Shown here: one piece after another, positions 41,986 through 49,757 of the stretch
How the letters are laid out: every line of letters starts with the position of its first letter
Numbering within the stretch: the first letter of the stretch is position 1
Assembly (NCBI GenBank): GCA_030429545.1
Contig: JAUIFF010000009.1
Location: forward strand, 62,001 to 126,000
Reading direction: 5' to 3'
Length of the DNA stretch: 64,000 bases
Origin: Polyangia bacterium
GTDB taxonomy: Bacteria > Myxococcota_A > Polyangia > Nannocystales > Nannocystaceae
Position numbers and translations under genes: made by a program
The notes under the pieces: generated by a model
Seen by the model: the letters and a program-made list of their open reading frames with translations, nothing else
Told to the model about the DNA's origin: nothing
The model's database searches: none

Positions 41986-43674
41986 GTGTCACCACTGCCT
42001 CTCGCAAGACGCAACAAAACAAGCGCCGATAATCAGCCGCCGCTGCCGACCTGGGGACCCGCAGAAACTGTGTCCCTGGCCTCTCGCGTGCGCGACAGCG
42101 ATCCCGACGAGCCCTGGGATCTAGTTGTTGTCGGGGCGGGTATCACCGGGGCAGGGATCGCGCGGGATGCGGCAATGCGAGGTCTTCGCGTGCTGGTCCT
42201 CGATGCCAACGATATTGCGTTTGGCACGAGCTCCCGCTCGAGTCGGCTGATCCACGGGGGTGTTCGCTACCTCGAGCAGGGGCAGATCGGGCTGGTCTAC
42301 GAAGCGCTGCGCGAGCGGCATCGCCTCAAGAACATCGCGCCTCACCTGGTGACCCCCGCGCAGTTTTTATTTCCGGCCTATCGCGGCGATCGCCTCCCGC
42401 TGTGGAAGTTGCGGATCGGGCTCTCGCTCTACGATGCGCTCAGCCTCTACCAGAGTCGTGGGCACCAGACCCTCGGGCCCAAGGCCTGCCGCGAGCGCGA
42501 ACCGTTGCTGGCCGCCGAAGGTCTCTCGGGTGCCGTTTCGTACGAAGACGGGGTGACCGATGATGCTCGACTCACACTCACGACCCTACAAAGCGCCCGC
42601 CGGTACGGAGCCGAGGTCCTCACCTATGCCCCCGTGGTTCGCCTCGCCCGTGAAACCGTGGGTGAGCGGGACCTGCAGGTCGCCTACCTGCGTGATGAAA
42701 CCCGTGTGTTCGCCCAACAGATCATCGTCGCAGCTGGGCCCTGGACCAGTGAGCGTTTGCTCGGCGATGTCGGCAAACGCCTGTTGTCGCTGTCGCGGGG
42801 GATCCACGTGGTCATGCGGGCCGACGATGTCCCGGTGCGTCAGCCGTTGGTGATCCAGGTGCCCAACGAGCGGCGGATCCTGTTTGTGATTCCCTGGGGC
42901 ACACGCACCTATCTCGGTACCACCGACACCGCCTACGAGGGAGACCCGGCCGACAGTTCGGTCACGGCCGACGATCGCCAACAGCTGTACCGCCTGATCG
43001 GTCGGTTACTGCCTTCGGTCGATCTTTCTGACCAACGCCTGGTGAGCAGCTGGTCGGGTGTTCGCCCGCTGGTGCGTTCGGTTCGCAGCCAAAAAAAAGC
43101 CGCTTCCGGGGGCACAGTTGAGTTATCGCGCAAGCATCGAGTCGTCGAAAATGCGGCGGGGATCCTCGCGGTCGTCGGTGGCAAGTTGACGACCTACCGA
43201 GCCATGGCCCAGGAGGCGGTCGACTTGGTGATGCGACGCCTGGGTCGCAAGCGCGGCCGGTGCGAGACCCATCGATTCGCCCTTGTGGCCGGGGAGCCGC
43301 TGACCGCCGAGGAGCTCAAAAACCCGGTGCTTGCCGACCTCGTCAACCGCCACGGGCCCGAGGCTCGAGAACTCGCCCGCCAAGTCGAACGCGATTCGCA
43401 GCTCGGGGAGCGTCTTGTACAGGACTTGCCCTACCGTTGGGTCGAGGTTCGGCGCGCGATCACCCACGAAGGGTGTACATGCATCCGCGACATTCTCCGG
43501 CGCAGACTACCGCTCGCGCTCACCGACCATCAGCAGGGTGCGCGGGTTGCTCGGCAGGTGGCGACCGAACTGACGCAGGCGCGCGGAGGTAGCAGTGCGG
43601 ATATCGAGCGGGAGATCGCCGAATACCGCGATGCTCTGCAACGCGAAACCGGCTGCGACCCCCCTGAAATGTAG
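41986..43674 (+). CDS. glpD: Aerobic glycerol-3-phosphate dehydrogenase
   Basis: A 562-residue FAD enzyme oxidising glycerol-3-phosphate to dihydroxyacetone phosphate at the membrane. VVVGAGITGAGIARDAAMRGL and SSRSSRLIHGGVRYLE are the GlpD signatures; LGTTDTAYEGDP and GGKLTTYRAMAQEA complete the fold. GTG 41986 lies 32 bp from a divergent start, so GTG 42070 (28 codons later, just before the FAD motif) is a reasonable alternative. It pairs metabolically with the GDPD at 30259-31206. Confidence 0.92.
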   Translation: MSPLPLARRNKTSADNQPPLPTWGPAETVSLASRVRDSDPDEPWDLVVVGAGITGAGIARDAAMRGLRVLVLDANDIAFGTSSRSSRLIHGGVRYLEQGQIGLVYEALRERHRLKNIAPHLVTPAQFLFPAYRGDRLPLWKLRIGLSLYDALSLYQSRGHQTLGPKACREREPLLAAEGLSGAVSYEDGVTDDARLTLTTLQSARRYGAEVLTYAPVVRLARETVGERDLQVAYLRDETRVFAQQIIVAAGPWTSERLLGDVGKRLLSLSRGIHVVMRADDVPVRQPLVIQVPNERRILFVIPWGTRTYLGTTDTAYEGDPADSSVTADDRQQLYRLIGRLLPSVDLSDQRLVSSWSGVRPLVRSVRSQKKAASGGTVELSRKHRVVENAAGILAVVGGKLTTYRAMAQEAVDLVMRRLGRKRGRCETHRFALVAGEPLTAEELKNPVLADLVNRHGPEARELARQVERDSQLGERLVQDLPYRWVEVRRAITHEGCTCIRDILRRRLPLALTDHQQGARVARQVATELTQARGGSSADIEREIAEYRDALQRETGCDPPEM

Positions 43675-43762
43675 CTCGCGTGGCCGAGGTCTCGGGAAAA
43701 AGCAAATAAAGTAAGCTGCTTGTGGGGTTGTTAACAAAACGCCACGAGATTGAATGAATCTC

Positions 43763-43795
43763 TTGACACTATCGTTCTTTCAGTAGATTCTGAAA
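43763..43795 (+). promoter_or_regulatory. TTGACA -35 box and operator TTTCAG-N6-CTGAAA of the GbsR-like gene
   Basis: A perfect -35 hexamer TTGACA (43763-43768) is followed 17 bp later by a weak -10 (GATTCT). The inverted repeat TTTCAG-TAGATT-CTGAAA (43778-43795) covers the -10 and ends 9 bp before the regulator ATG. A binding protein here would block transcription, consistent with autorepression. Confidence 0.68.
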
Positions 43796-43804
43796 ATCAA
43801 GAAG

Positions 43805-44326
43805 ATGGCGACAGAAGTTCAACAACTCGCGCAGATCCGCGAGCGCTTTATTGGCCAGTGGGGCACCTTTGGCTCAGCCTGGGGCATCCCCCGCACGATG
43901 GCGCAGATCCATGCGTTGTTGCTGATGAGCGACGAATCACTGTCGACCGACGAGGTCATGGACGCCCTGCACATTAGTCGCGGCAACGCCAATACCAACC
44001 TTCGCGAGCTCGTGGGGTGGGGCCTGGTCTACAAGCGTCACCGCCGGGGTGAGCGACGCGAGTACTTTGAGGCCGAAAAAGATGTATGGACAATCTTTTG
44101 TACGGTCGCCCGCGAACGCAAGCGCCGCGAGGTTGAGCCCGCGCTCAACCTACTGCGTGACTGTGTGCAGTTGACCGCGAGCATGCGGACCAAACAGGGC
44201 AAGGCATTTCACAAGCAGATGCAAAAACTCGCCGAATTCGTAGGGCTCGCAGCCTCGTTGATGGAGCGGCTTGCCGCGTCTGAGCGCAGCCGGGTGATCC
44301 CGGCATTGGTCAAGTTGCTGGCGTAG
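43805..44326 (+). CDS. GbsR/MarR family transcriptional regulator
   Basis: A 173-residue winged-helix regulator. IGQWGTFGSAWGIPRTMAQIHALLLMS is the GbsR-type dimerisation start, then a helix-turn-helix (STDEVMDALHISRGNANTNLREL) and wing (VYKRHRRGERREYFEAE). The C-terminal helices complete the dimer. Matching inverted repeats TTTCAG-N6-CTGAAA lie in its own promoter and before the next gene. It most likely represses itself and the membrane-protein/DUF393 pair. The inducer is unknown. Confidence 0.88.
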   Translation: MATEVQQLAQIRERFIGQWGTFGSAWGIPRTMAQIHALLLMSDESLSTDEVMDALHISRGNANTNLRELVGWGLVYKRHRRGERREYFEAEKDVWTIFCTVARERKRREVEPALNLLRDCVQLTASMRTKQGKAFHKQMQKLAEFVGLAASLMERLAASERSRVIPALVKLLA

Positions 44327-44359
44327 CGAATAGGTCACCACAAAAAATTTTGAACAAAA

Positions 44360-44379
44360 GTTTCAGAAAATTCTGAAAC
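44360..44379 (+). promoter_or_regulatory. Second GbsR-type operator, GTTTCAG-N6-CTGAAAC
   Basis: GTTTCAG-AAAATT-CTGAAAC is a perfect 7-bp inverted repeat with a 6-bp spacer, the same layout as the site at 43778-43795. It lies 32 bp before the membrane-protein ATG in an A+T-rich promoter region. Confidence 0.75.
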
Positions 44380-44410
44380 AATCGGATAGATAAGAAAAAG
44401 GAGAATGGAA

Positions 44411-44848
44411 ATGAGCATCGTCGTCATCGGCTACATCCTGTACCTGTTGATCAGCATCGCCCTCACGATTTGGGTTGCCCGCACGCTTCACCGCAACGGA
44501 CGCGTGTTTTTGGTGAGTGCCTTTCGCGGCGAGGAGGAGCTCGCCGACTCGGTCAACCACCTACTGGTGGTCGGCTTCTATCTCATCAACATCGGGTTTG
44601 TGACCCTCAACGTCCACGATTACTACGAACCTGAGAGCGTGCAGGGGTTGTTTGAGGTGCTCAGCCCCAAGATTGGGACTGTCCTGCTCACACTCGGTGC
44701 CATGCACTTTTTCAACATGTTTGTGTTTAGCCGGATGCGCAAGCGGGCCCGCCTGCTCGACGAGCCGCCGCCGGTCAACCCGACAGGACTGCTGCAACCT
44801 GCTCCGGTGCCCTACCGCGAGATGGTTGCCCGGGGACAGGGTGCCTGA
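44411..44848 (+). CDS. Conserved integral membrane protein
   Basis: A 145-residue protein with three or four hydrophobic segments (IVVIGYILYLLISIALTIWV, LLVVGFYLINIGFVTLNV, IGTVLLTLGAMHFFNMFVF). ATG 44411 is favoured over ATG 44405 by AGGAG placed 7 nt upstream. The FRGEEELADSVNHLLVVGFYL block is the likely conserved core. It is controlled by the operator at 44360-44379 and overlaps the DUF393 gene by 8 nt. The function is unknown. Confidence 0.78.
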   Translation: MSIVVIGYILYLLISIALTIWVARTLHRNGRVFLVSAFRGEEELADSVNHLLVVGFYLINIGFVTLNVHDYYEPESVQGLFEVLSPKIGTVLLTLGAMHFFNMFVFSRMRKRARLLDEPPPVNPTGLLQPAPVPYREMVARGQGA

Positions 44849-45302
44849 GGTGGCAATCTCAGCCCTATATGTCCTTTACGACAGCGAGTGCGGTCTCTGT
44901 GTTCGCTGTCGTCAATGGCTGTCACGCCAACCGATGTTGGTGCCACTACACTTTGTCCCGCTACACACACCGGGTCTGGGACAGATGTTTATGGGTATCG
45001 AACGCTACGAGCCGGGCAAGGAGATCGTTGTCGTCGCCGACACCGGTGCCGTGTACACCGGTGGTGCCGCTTGGATGATGTGCCTGTGGGCCCTCGAAAA
45101 CGGGCGCCCGTGGGCCCTGCGTTTGGCCAAGGCAGGGCTCGTTGGCGTGGTCAAACGCTTTTGCCTACTGGTCTCGAGCAATCGCCTACGGCTATCGGCC
45201 GCACTCGGGTTGGCTACCCCGCGGGCGTTGGGCGAGATCATCCACAATACGGCGGCGCCAACCTGTCCGGGTGCTCGCTGCGAAGTGACCCGAGCGGGAT
45301 AG
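44841..45302 (+). CDS. DUF393 thiol-disulphide-like protein
   Basis: A 153-residue thioredoxin-like protein from GTG 44841 (GTG 44850 possible). LYVLYDSECGLCVRCRQWL is the DUF393 signature with its CxxC redox pair. VVADTGAVYTGGAAWMMCLWAL is the conserved second block. DUF393 proteins are thought to be thiol-disulphide oxidoreductases. It overlaps the membrane-protein gene, so the pair is co-translated under GbsR-like control. Confidence 0.83.
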   Translation: MPEVAISALYVLYDSECGLCVRCRQWLSRQPMLVPLHFVPLHTPGLGQMFMGIERYEPGKEIVVVADTGAVYTGGAAWMMCLWALENGRPWALRLAKAGLVGVVKRFCLLVSSNRLRLSAALGLATPRALGEIIHNTAAPTCPGARCEVTRAG

Positions 45303-45334
45303 GGGCGACCCCGCGAAGCATGCAAATTCAATTG

Positions 45335-45353
45335 CCTGTACATATTGTGCAGG
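45335..45353. other. Dyad CCTGTACA-N3-TGTGCAGG between convergent genes
   Basis: CCTGTACA-TAT-TGTGCAGG is an 8-bp inverted repeat (one G-T pair) centred in the 64-bp gap between the DUF393 gene and the convergent ATPase gene. It has no T-run. Its inner letters resemble the dispersed TGYANNTRCA element with a changed spacing. Confidence 0.45.
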
Positions 45354-45366
45354 CCTTCGAGTTTGG

Positions 45367-46830
45367 CTATGCCGGGCGGGCGCGGTCAGCAGCCCACGCA
45401 CGTAGGGCGGCGATATCCTCCGCCCGGGTACGGCTCAGCGGAATGCAAGCAGCTAAAGCGCGGGCAAAGTCGGCGGCAGCCAGCGGCCGACTTTCTGTAT
45501 AGGCATCGATTCGGGCCTCGACCAAAGCCGCGGCCAACTCCGCGCCCGAATAGCCCTCGGCCTGCTGTGCGAGCGCATAAAATGCCTGCTCGGGGTCGGC
45601 TAGGGGTGGTGGCTGGCCAAGGTTGTCGCGCGGGATGGTGGTGAGATGAACTTCGAGGATGTCGCGGCGGGCCGCAGCCTGGGGAAGGTCGACAAAAAAC
45701 AGCTCGTCGAGACGACCGCGGCGGATGAGTTCGGGCGGTAGCCGGGTGATGTCGTTGGCTGTCATCACCACAAACACCGGACGCTCGCGCTCTTGCAGCC
45801 AGGTCAACAGGTTGCTGACGACCCGCGAAGTCGTGCCCGCGTCGCTGCGCGAACCATCGCTCCCGGCCAAACTCTTGTCGATTTCGTCGACCCACATCAC
45901 CATCGGGGCGAGGCGTTCGGCGTCGACAAGCACCCGCCGAAGGTTGTCCTCGCTGGCGCCGACAGAACTTTCAAACAGTCGTCCGGGGTCGAGGCGGTAC
46001 AGCGGGAGGCCGAGCAACGATGCGGTCGCCCGGGCGGCGAGGCTCTTGCCACAACCCTGCACGCCGATCAGCAGGGCACCGCGCGGGCCGGGAATGCCGA
46101 CAGCCCGGGCGCCTGGTTCGAGCGCGCGGGCACGACGGCCCAACCATTGCTTGTATGCACATAGACCCCCGAGGTGGCGGGCAGGTAGTTCGGCAACGGG
46201 AACGAGGGCAGGCTCGTCGCCCAACATCCGAAATTTGTTGGCCTGCATCCACGGGGCCAAGCCTGCCCGGTCGCCCGCGGTTGCGTGCAGACCCTGTCGC
46301 AGCAGGCGAACACCGGCCGCTGAGGTCAGGCCACGCGCGGCTTCGACAAGTTGTGGAAGCTGGCGTGCAAGTTCGTGGCTGCTGTCGTGGGCTTCGAGTT
46401 CAAGAGAGAGTGTATCTGCAAATTCTTCGGCGTCGGGCCGCGGGAGGTACTCGCTCACGACCTCGGGTAGCTGTGTGAGTGCGCCGCGGGCAGGGCCGAG
46501 CGTGACCACCACGGGTCCGCGACTGCGCTGGGCCAGCTCGCGTGCGGCTCGCTGGGTGAGCGGGTCGAGTTGGGGGGCATCCGCGTCGAGCAACAGCCAC
46601 AGGCCAGGTTCACGTGAACGACCGAGCTCGAGCAACACCCGCGACAGCGGTTGCAACTGGCCATCGAGGTCAACTCCGGTTGCGGCACTCCAGGTGTGCA
46701 CAGGCCATTCGAGGGTCGCACCGACCCGTTCGAGCAGCTCGACAGCACGGCTCTCGTCGTCGGTCGTCAACGCGACCACACCTACGCCGGAGCGAAGGTG
46801 GAGCAGGAGGCGGTCAAACAGCTCGTTCAC
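45367..46830 (-). CDS. Ycf46-like AAA family ATPase
   Basis: A 487-residue protein from GTG 46830. The N-terminal 250 residues form the Ycf46-type recognition region ([34 protein letters not shown]). The AAA domain has Walker [15 protein letters not shown], Walker [13 protein letters not shown] and an arginine-finger region [19 protein letters not shown]. Such FtsH-like ATPases lack a protease domain and have poorly defined remodelling roles. It is the last gene of the comF-smpB operon, 31 bp after the unknown gene. Confidence 0.86.
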   Translation of the reverse strand: MNELFDRLLLHLRSGVGVVALTTDDESRAVELLERVGATLEWPVHTWSAATGVDLDGQLQPLSRVLLELGRSREPGLWLLLDADAPQLDPLTQRAARELAQRSRGPVVVTLGPARGALTQLPEVVSEYLPRPDAEEFADTLSLELEAHDSSHELARQLPQLVEAARGLTSAAGVRLLRQGLHATAGDRAGLAPWMQANKFRMLGDEPALVPVAELPARHLGGLCAYKQWLGRRARALEPGARAVGIPGPRGALLIGVQGCGKSLAARATASLLGLPLYRLDPGRLFESSVGASEDNLRRVLVDAERLAPMVMWVDEIDKSLAGSDGSRSDAGTTSRVVSNLLTWLQERERPVFVVMTANDITRLPPELIRRGRLDELFFVDLPQAAARRDILEVHLTTIPRDNLGQPPPLADPEQAFYALAQQAEGYSGAELAAALVEARIDAYTESRPLAAADFARALAACIPLSRTRAEDIAALRAWAADRARPA

Positions 46831-46861
46831 AGGTTCGTTCTCGTGATCGATCGCGGGTGGT

Positions 46862-47590
46862 TTAGTGAATATGCACGGATGTTTGCAGCGAATCAAAAAA
46901 GGCCCGCACGAGGTGTTCCTGAACGGCGGGTGACAGCCTGTGCGGCGCAGTGCCGGTAAACGACCAGCCGTTGATCCACAGCTCGCTGTGGCGCAGCTTG
47001 GCCAACCGCCGGTGGAGCCACTGAAATTCGCCAGCGTAGTGCGCCAGTTTGTCGGGCGGGCAGGCGAACCCGGGTAGAGGAGGGCCAAGTTCACCAGGTG
47101 TGCGTGCGGCAGCACGTTGTGGTCGCAGGGCGATCCGAAAACTCAGTTGGCCGTCGTGTTCAAGCTGTTCAAACGCGCCGTCAAGCGCCATTGCCCGGTG
47201 TAGATAGGTCGCAAACTGGCGGGCTCGTGAGCGCCGAAATACCAGGGCGATCAACTGTGGGGCATGGTGATCAGGTGTCTCAAAACTGCGTGTCACCCCG
47301 TGGGCGAGTGCGCGGTACAGGCCTTCGACAACCCCGGGCAAGTCGGCGGGCAACATCAACAGGGCATCGACGGCGGCGGCCGAACACTGGCGGCCCAGCA
47401 CAGAGGCAATCGCCCGTCGGCGGCCGGGAAAGAACTGTGACAATGCAACGAGTTCGTGGCATTCGTCGCGGCTGAGGCGTCCATTCTTGGCGTCCGCGAG
47501 CAGGGCATCGAGGCGTTTCAACGCCGGGCCACCGGACTCAACAGCACGGCCTCCTCCTCGTACGTGGGCTTGCTTGTCGCCGTCAGACAT
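46862..47590 (-). CDS. Hypothetical protein of the smpB operon
   Basis: A 242-residue soluble protein from ATG 47590, whose ATGA overlaps the smpB stop. Longer open-frame starts lie inside smpB. It is helical and Arg/His-rich: LVALSQFFPGRRRAIASVLG, LIALVFRRSRARQFATYLHR, YAGEFQWLHRRLAKLRHSEL. The sequence does not match a family I recognise. Co-translation with SmpB suggests a link to translation or RNA, but that is inference from position only. Confidence 0.66.
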   Translation of the reverse strand: MSDGDKQAHVRGGGRAVESGGPALKRLDALLADAKNGRLSRDECHELVALSQFFPGRRRAIASVLGRQCSAAAVDALLMLPADLPGVVEGLYRALAHGVTRSFETPDHHAPQLIALVFRRSRARQFATYLHRAMALDGAFEQLEHDGQLSFRIALRPQRAAARTPGELGPPLPGFACPPDKLAHYAGEFQWLHRRLAKLRHSELWINGWSFTGTAPHRLSPAVQEHLVRAFFDSLQTSVHIH

Positions 47591-48081
47591 CAGCGCCGTG
47601 CTTCGCGGATCGCCCGATCCATCTCCCGTTTTTGCTCGCGTTCTTTTATTGTGGCCCGTTTGTCGTGAAGCTGCTTGCCCTGGCAAAGCCCGAGTTCGAG
47701 TTTGATCAGGCCAGTCTTGGCATAGAGGGCGAGGGGGATCAGCGTCATGCCCTTTTGCTGGATCGCATCTTGGAGACGGTCGAGCTCACGTCGGTGCATC
47801 AGCAACTTTCGCCGGCGCAGGGGCACGTGGTTGCGACTGTGGGCCTGGGTGTACTCGGCAATATGTGCCTGCAACAAAAACAGCTCACCCTGGTGAAACT
47901 GGCAAAACGCCTCGGCCAAACTGCAACGCCCGTCGCGGATCGATTTGACTTCGCTGCCAACCAACGAGATGCCCGCCTCGAGTCGCTCACGGATGTGGTA
48001 CTCGTGGGATGCTCGGCGGTTTTTGACGAACACATGTCCGTTGGTGATCCGCTTGCGTTTGGCTTTGTTCGAGTTGGCCAC
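47590..48081 (-). CDS. smpB: SsrA-binding protein SmpB
   Basis: A 163-residue protein that binds tmRNA in ribosome rescue. NGHVFVKNRRASHEYHI, EAGISLVGSEVKSIRDGRCSL and HDKRATIKEREQKREMDRAI are diagnostic, including the basic C-terminal tail. GTG 48081 gives normal family length and lies 14 nt after the comF stop; longer in-frame starts would overlap comF by 100 nt or more. The next gene overlaps its stop by ATGA. Confidence 0.95.
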   Translation of the reverse strand: MANSNKAKRKRITNGHVFVKNRRASHEYHIRERLEAGISLVGSEVKSIRDGRCSLAEAFCQFHQGELFLLQAHIAEYTQAHSRNHVPLRRRKLLMHRRELDRLQDAIQQKGMTLIPLALYAKTGLIKLELGLCQGKQLHDKRATIKEREQKREMDRAIREARR

Positions 48082-48094
48082 GGGATCGGCGAAG

Positions 48095-48790
48095 CTACGG
48101 GAGAGCTCTTGCGAGGGCAAGCCCGCAAGTCGCCGCGGCGCCGGCTTGCTCGAGCGCCTGGCGGCAGGCTTGCAAGGTCGCCCCTGTCGTCGTGACATCG
48201 TCGACAACAACAATCCGCGCGTTTTGCACCAAGTGAGCATGGCGCTTGGGAACATCGAATGCGCCGTTCACGTTCGAGAAGCGATCACGGGCGGCAATCT
48301 CAGTTTGGGGCAAAGTCGCTCGCGTGCGTCGCAGTAATCGCGGTGCAAGCGCAATGTTATGTCCGCGTTTGCGCAACTGGCGAACGGCCCAGCGAGCGAG
48401 CAACTCGGCCTGGTTGTAGCCCCGACGCAGCAGGCGGACCCGATGTAGTGGGACCGGCACCACGGCCGTCCAATTGCCGTCCCAAACCCGGGATTGTGCC
48501 AGTAAGAGCGCCAAACTCCCCGCAAGCTCCGTGCGTCCGTGGAACTTGAGCCCCCGGGCGGCGCGGGCTACCGGACCGTCGTAGCCCTGGGTGGCCCAAA
48601 TGCCAGATTCGAACTCAAACTCAGGTGGCAAAGGGGACAGGTCGAAGCGACAACCTGTACAAACGAACACATCGTCGGCGGGGTGAGCGGCGAGCACACA
48701 GCCACAGCCGAGACAGGTTGGGGGCCACCAAAACTCAACAAGGGAGTCGAGTTGCTCGCGGATCCATCTACGCGGTCGTTGCAGGAGCAT
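48095..48790 (-). CDS. ComF family phosphoribosyltransferase-like protein
   Basis: A 231-residue ComF-type protein. ATG 48790 gives a normal length; the longer frame runs into A+T-rich non-coding DNA. The N-terminal zinc site is CLGCGCVLA...FVCTGCRFDL. VVPVPLHRVRLLRRGYNQAELLA and the PRPP loop IVVVDDVTTTGATLQAC are the family hallmarks. In competent bacteria ComF helps DNA uptake. It is first in the operon with smpB. Confidence 0.9.
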   Translation of the reverse strand: MLLQRPRRWIREQLDSLVEFWWPPTCLGCGCVLAAHPADDVFVCTGCRFDLSPLPPEFEFESGIWATQGYDGPVARAARGLKFHGRTELAGSLALLLAQSRVWDGNWTAVVPVPLHRVRLLRRGYNQAELLARWAVRQLRKRGHNIALAPRLLRRTRATLPQTEIAARDRFSNVNGAFDVPKRHAHLVQNARIVVVDDVTTTGATLQACRQALEQAGAAATCGLALARALP

Positions 48791-49125
48791 GCAACTGGTA
48801 TCGGTTGGAACCCACGAGTGTTGCAGCTGTTGTGTGAAACCAGCTTCACAGAACAGGAACATAATTGTGTCTACAAGCAAGTGAGAGGATCTCAGAGAGA
48901 TCTCGAAATCACAGCAAATCTGTCGATTAGATGGGAAACGCGAGGGTGAAACAAGGAAAAATTTTGTTGTACAGGAAAAGAAATTAACATTTTTTATCTT
49001 TAAATTCAAATAGTTATGTTTTGAATGTGCACAGAGGTCTCTAACCAGCCAATTTTTTGCATTTACAGTAATTCCACGTGCATTTTTGCTGGTTTGCGGG
49101 CAAAACAAAGAAGGAGGCTAAAACC
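48791..49125. other. A+T-rich intergenic region between divergent genes
   Basis: This 335-bp stretch separates comF and the hotdog-like gene. Its right half (about 48945-49090) is strikingly A+T-rich, with runs such as ATTAACATTTTTTATC, unlike the rest of the window. I see no DnaA-box cluster and no gene. It contains an exact dispersed-motif copy (49058-49067) and AAGGAGG before ATG 49126. Confidence 0.6.
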
Positions 49126-49602
49126 ATGGTGACAGGTGATCTCGGATCGTTCCGCATCGGCCAGGTCTTGACGACCAACGACTTTCAGGTAACCCGCGCC
49201 GATCTCAATGCGCATGTGGAGCGAAGCTTTTTGGGCAACGTTCTCGGTTGCTGCGAAGAACAGTTGTCGACAGCTTCAAATGTGGGCGGTGGCAGTGCCG
49301 TCCCGTGGGGCCTTGTCTGCCCGCCCGATGTGGTTGTTGGACGCGCAGTAGCGATGTTGCAGGGATGTGACAGCGCCTGTGGTCTTTTGATTGAGGAACA
49401 TGCGGTCAGCCATGTTCGGGTGCTCAGCTCGCCGATGGTCGGCGAACCTCTCGCCGCGGCCGCATCCGTCCGGTTTTGCAGCAAGGCCGGGCAGGGCACT
49501 GACTACGTGACCCTCGATGTCACAGTCCATCGTCCGGGTGGTGTCGCCCTCATGACATTTGAATTGGGCTGGAGCGTGGTGCATCAGCTCGGCGCTGCGT
49601 AG
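49126..49602 (+). CDS. Hotdog/MaoC-like hypothetical protein
   Basis: A 158-residue protein from ATG 49126, with AAGGAGG 8 nt upstream, one of the best ribosome-binding sites in the window. The start FRIGQVLTTNDFQVTRADLNAHV resembles MaoC/hotdog dehydratase N-termini, and DYVTLDVTVHRPGGVALMTF resembles the hotdog beta-sheet. It has an unusual number of Cys (GCCEE, LVCPP, GCDSACG, FCSK). No catalytic Asp/His pair is evident, so enzymatic activity is uncertain. It sits alone behind an A+T-rich leader and ends at a strong terminator. Confidence 0.66.
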   Translation: MVTGDLGSFRIGQVLTTNDFQVTRADLNAHVERSFLGNVLGCCEEQLSTASNVGGGSAVPWGLVCPPDVVVGRAVAMLQGCDSACGLLIEEHAVSHVRVLSSPMVGEPLAAAASVRFCSKAGQGTDYVTLDVTVHRPGGVALMTFELGWSVVHQLGAA

Positions 49603-49622
49603 TCGGTTGGCACGTGGGCGAC

Positions 49623-49649
49623 AAAAGGGGGCATCAGCTCCCTTTTTTG
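49623..49649 (+). terminator. Rho-independent terminator
   Basis: A 10-bp stem (AAAAGGGGGC with GCTCCCTTTT, one G-T pair) with loop ATCA is followed by TTTTTTG. It ends the hotdog-like gene. A TGTACCTACA motif copy follows at 49661-49670. Confidence 0.88.
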
Positions 49650-49704
49650 TTTAACCTCAATGTACCTACATAGAGATTCGTTCAGCGGTCACTTTTGGCT
49701 GGCC

Positions 49705-49741
49705 CAAATAAATGGAGCCGAGCCTGCGCCGGCTCGGCTCC
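49705..49741 (-). terminator. Rho-independent terminator
   Basis: A perfect 11-bp stem, GGAGCCGAGCC with GGCTCGGCTCC, with a 6-nt loop is followed on the minus strand by ATTTATTT. It lies just after the stop of the AgmX-tail protein gene. Confidence 0.87.
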
Positions 49742-49757
49742 CGGGGTGGAGTTGGGT

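Noticed and set aside
48945-49090. A+T-rich stretch as replication origin
   Set aside because: I see no DnaA-box cluster and no dnaA, dnaN or gyrB nearby.
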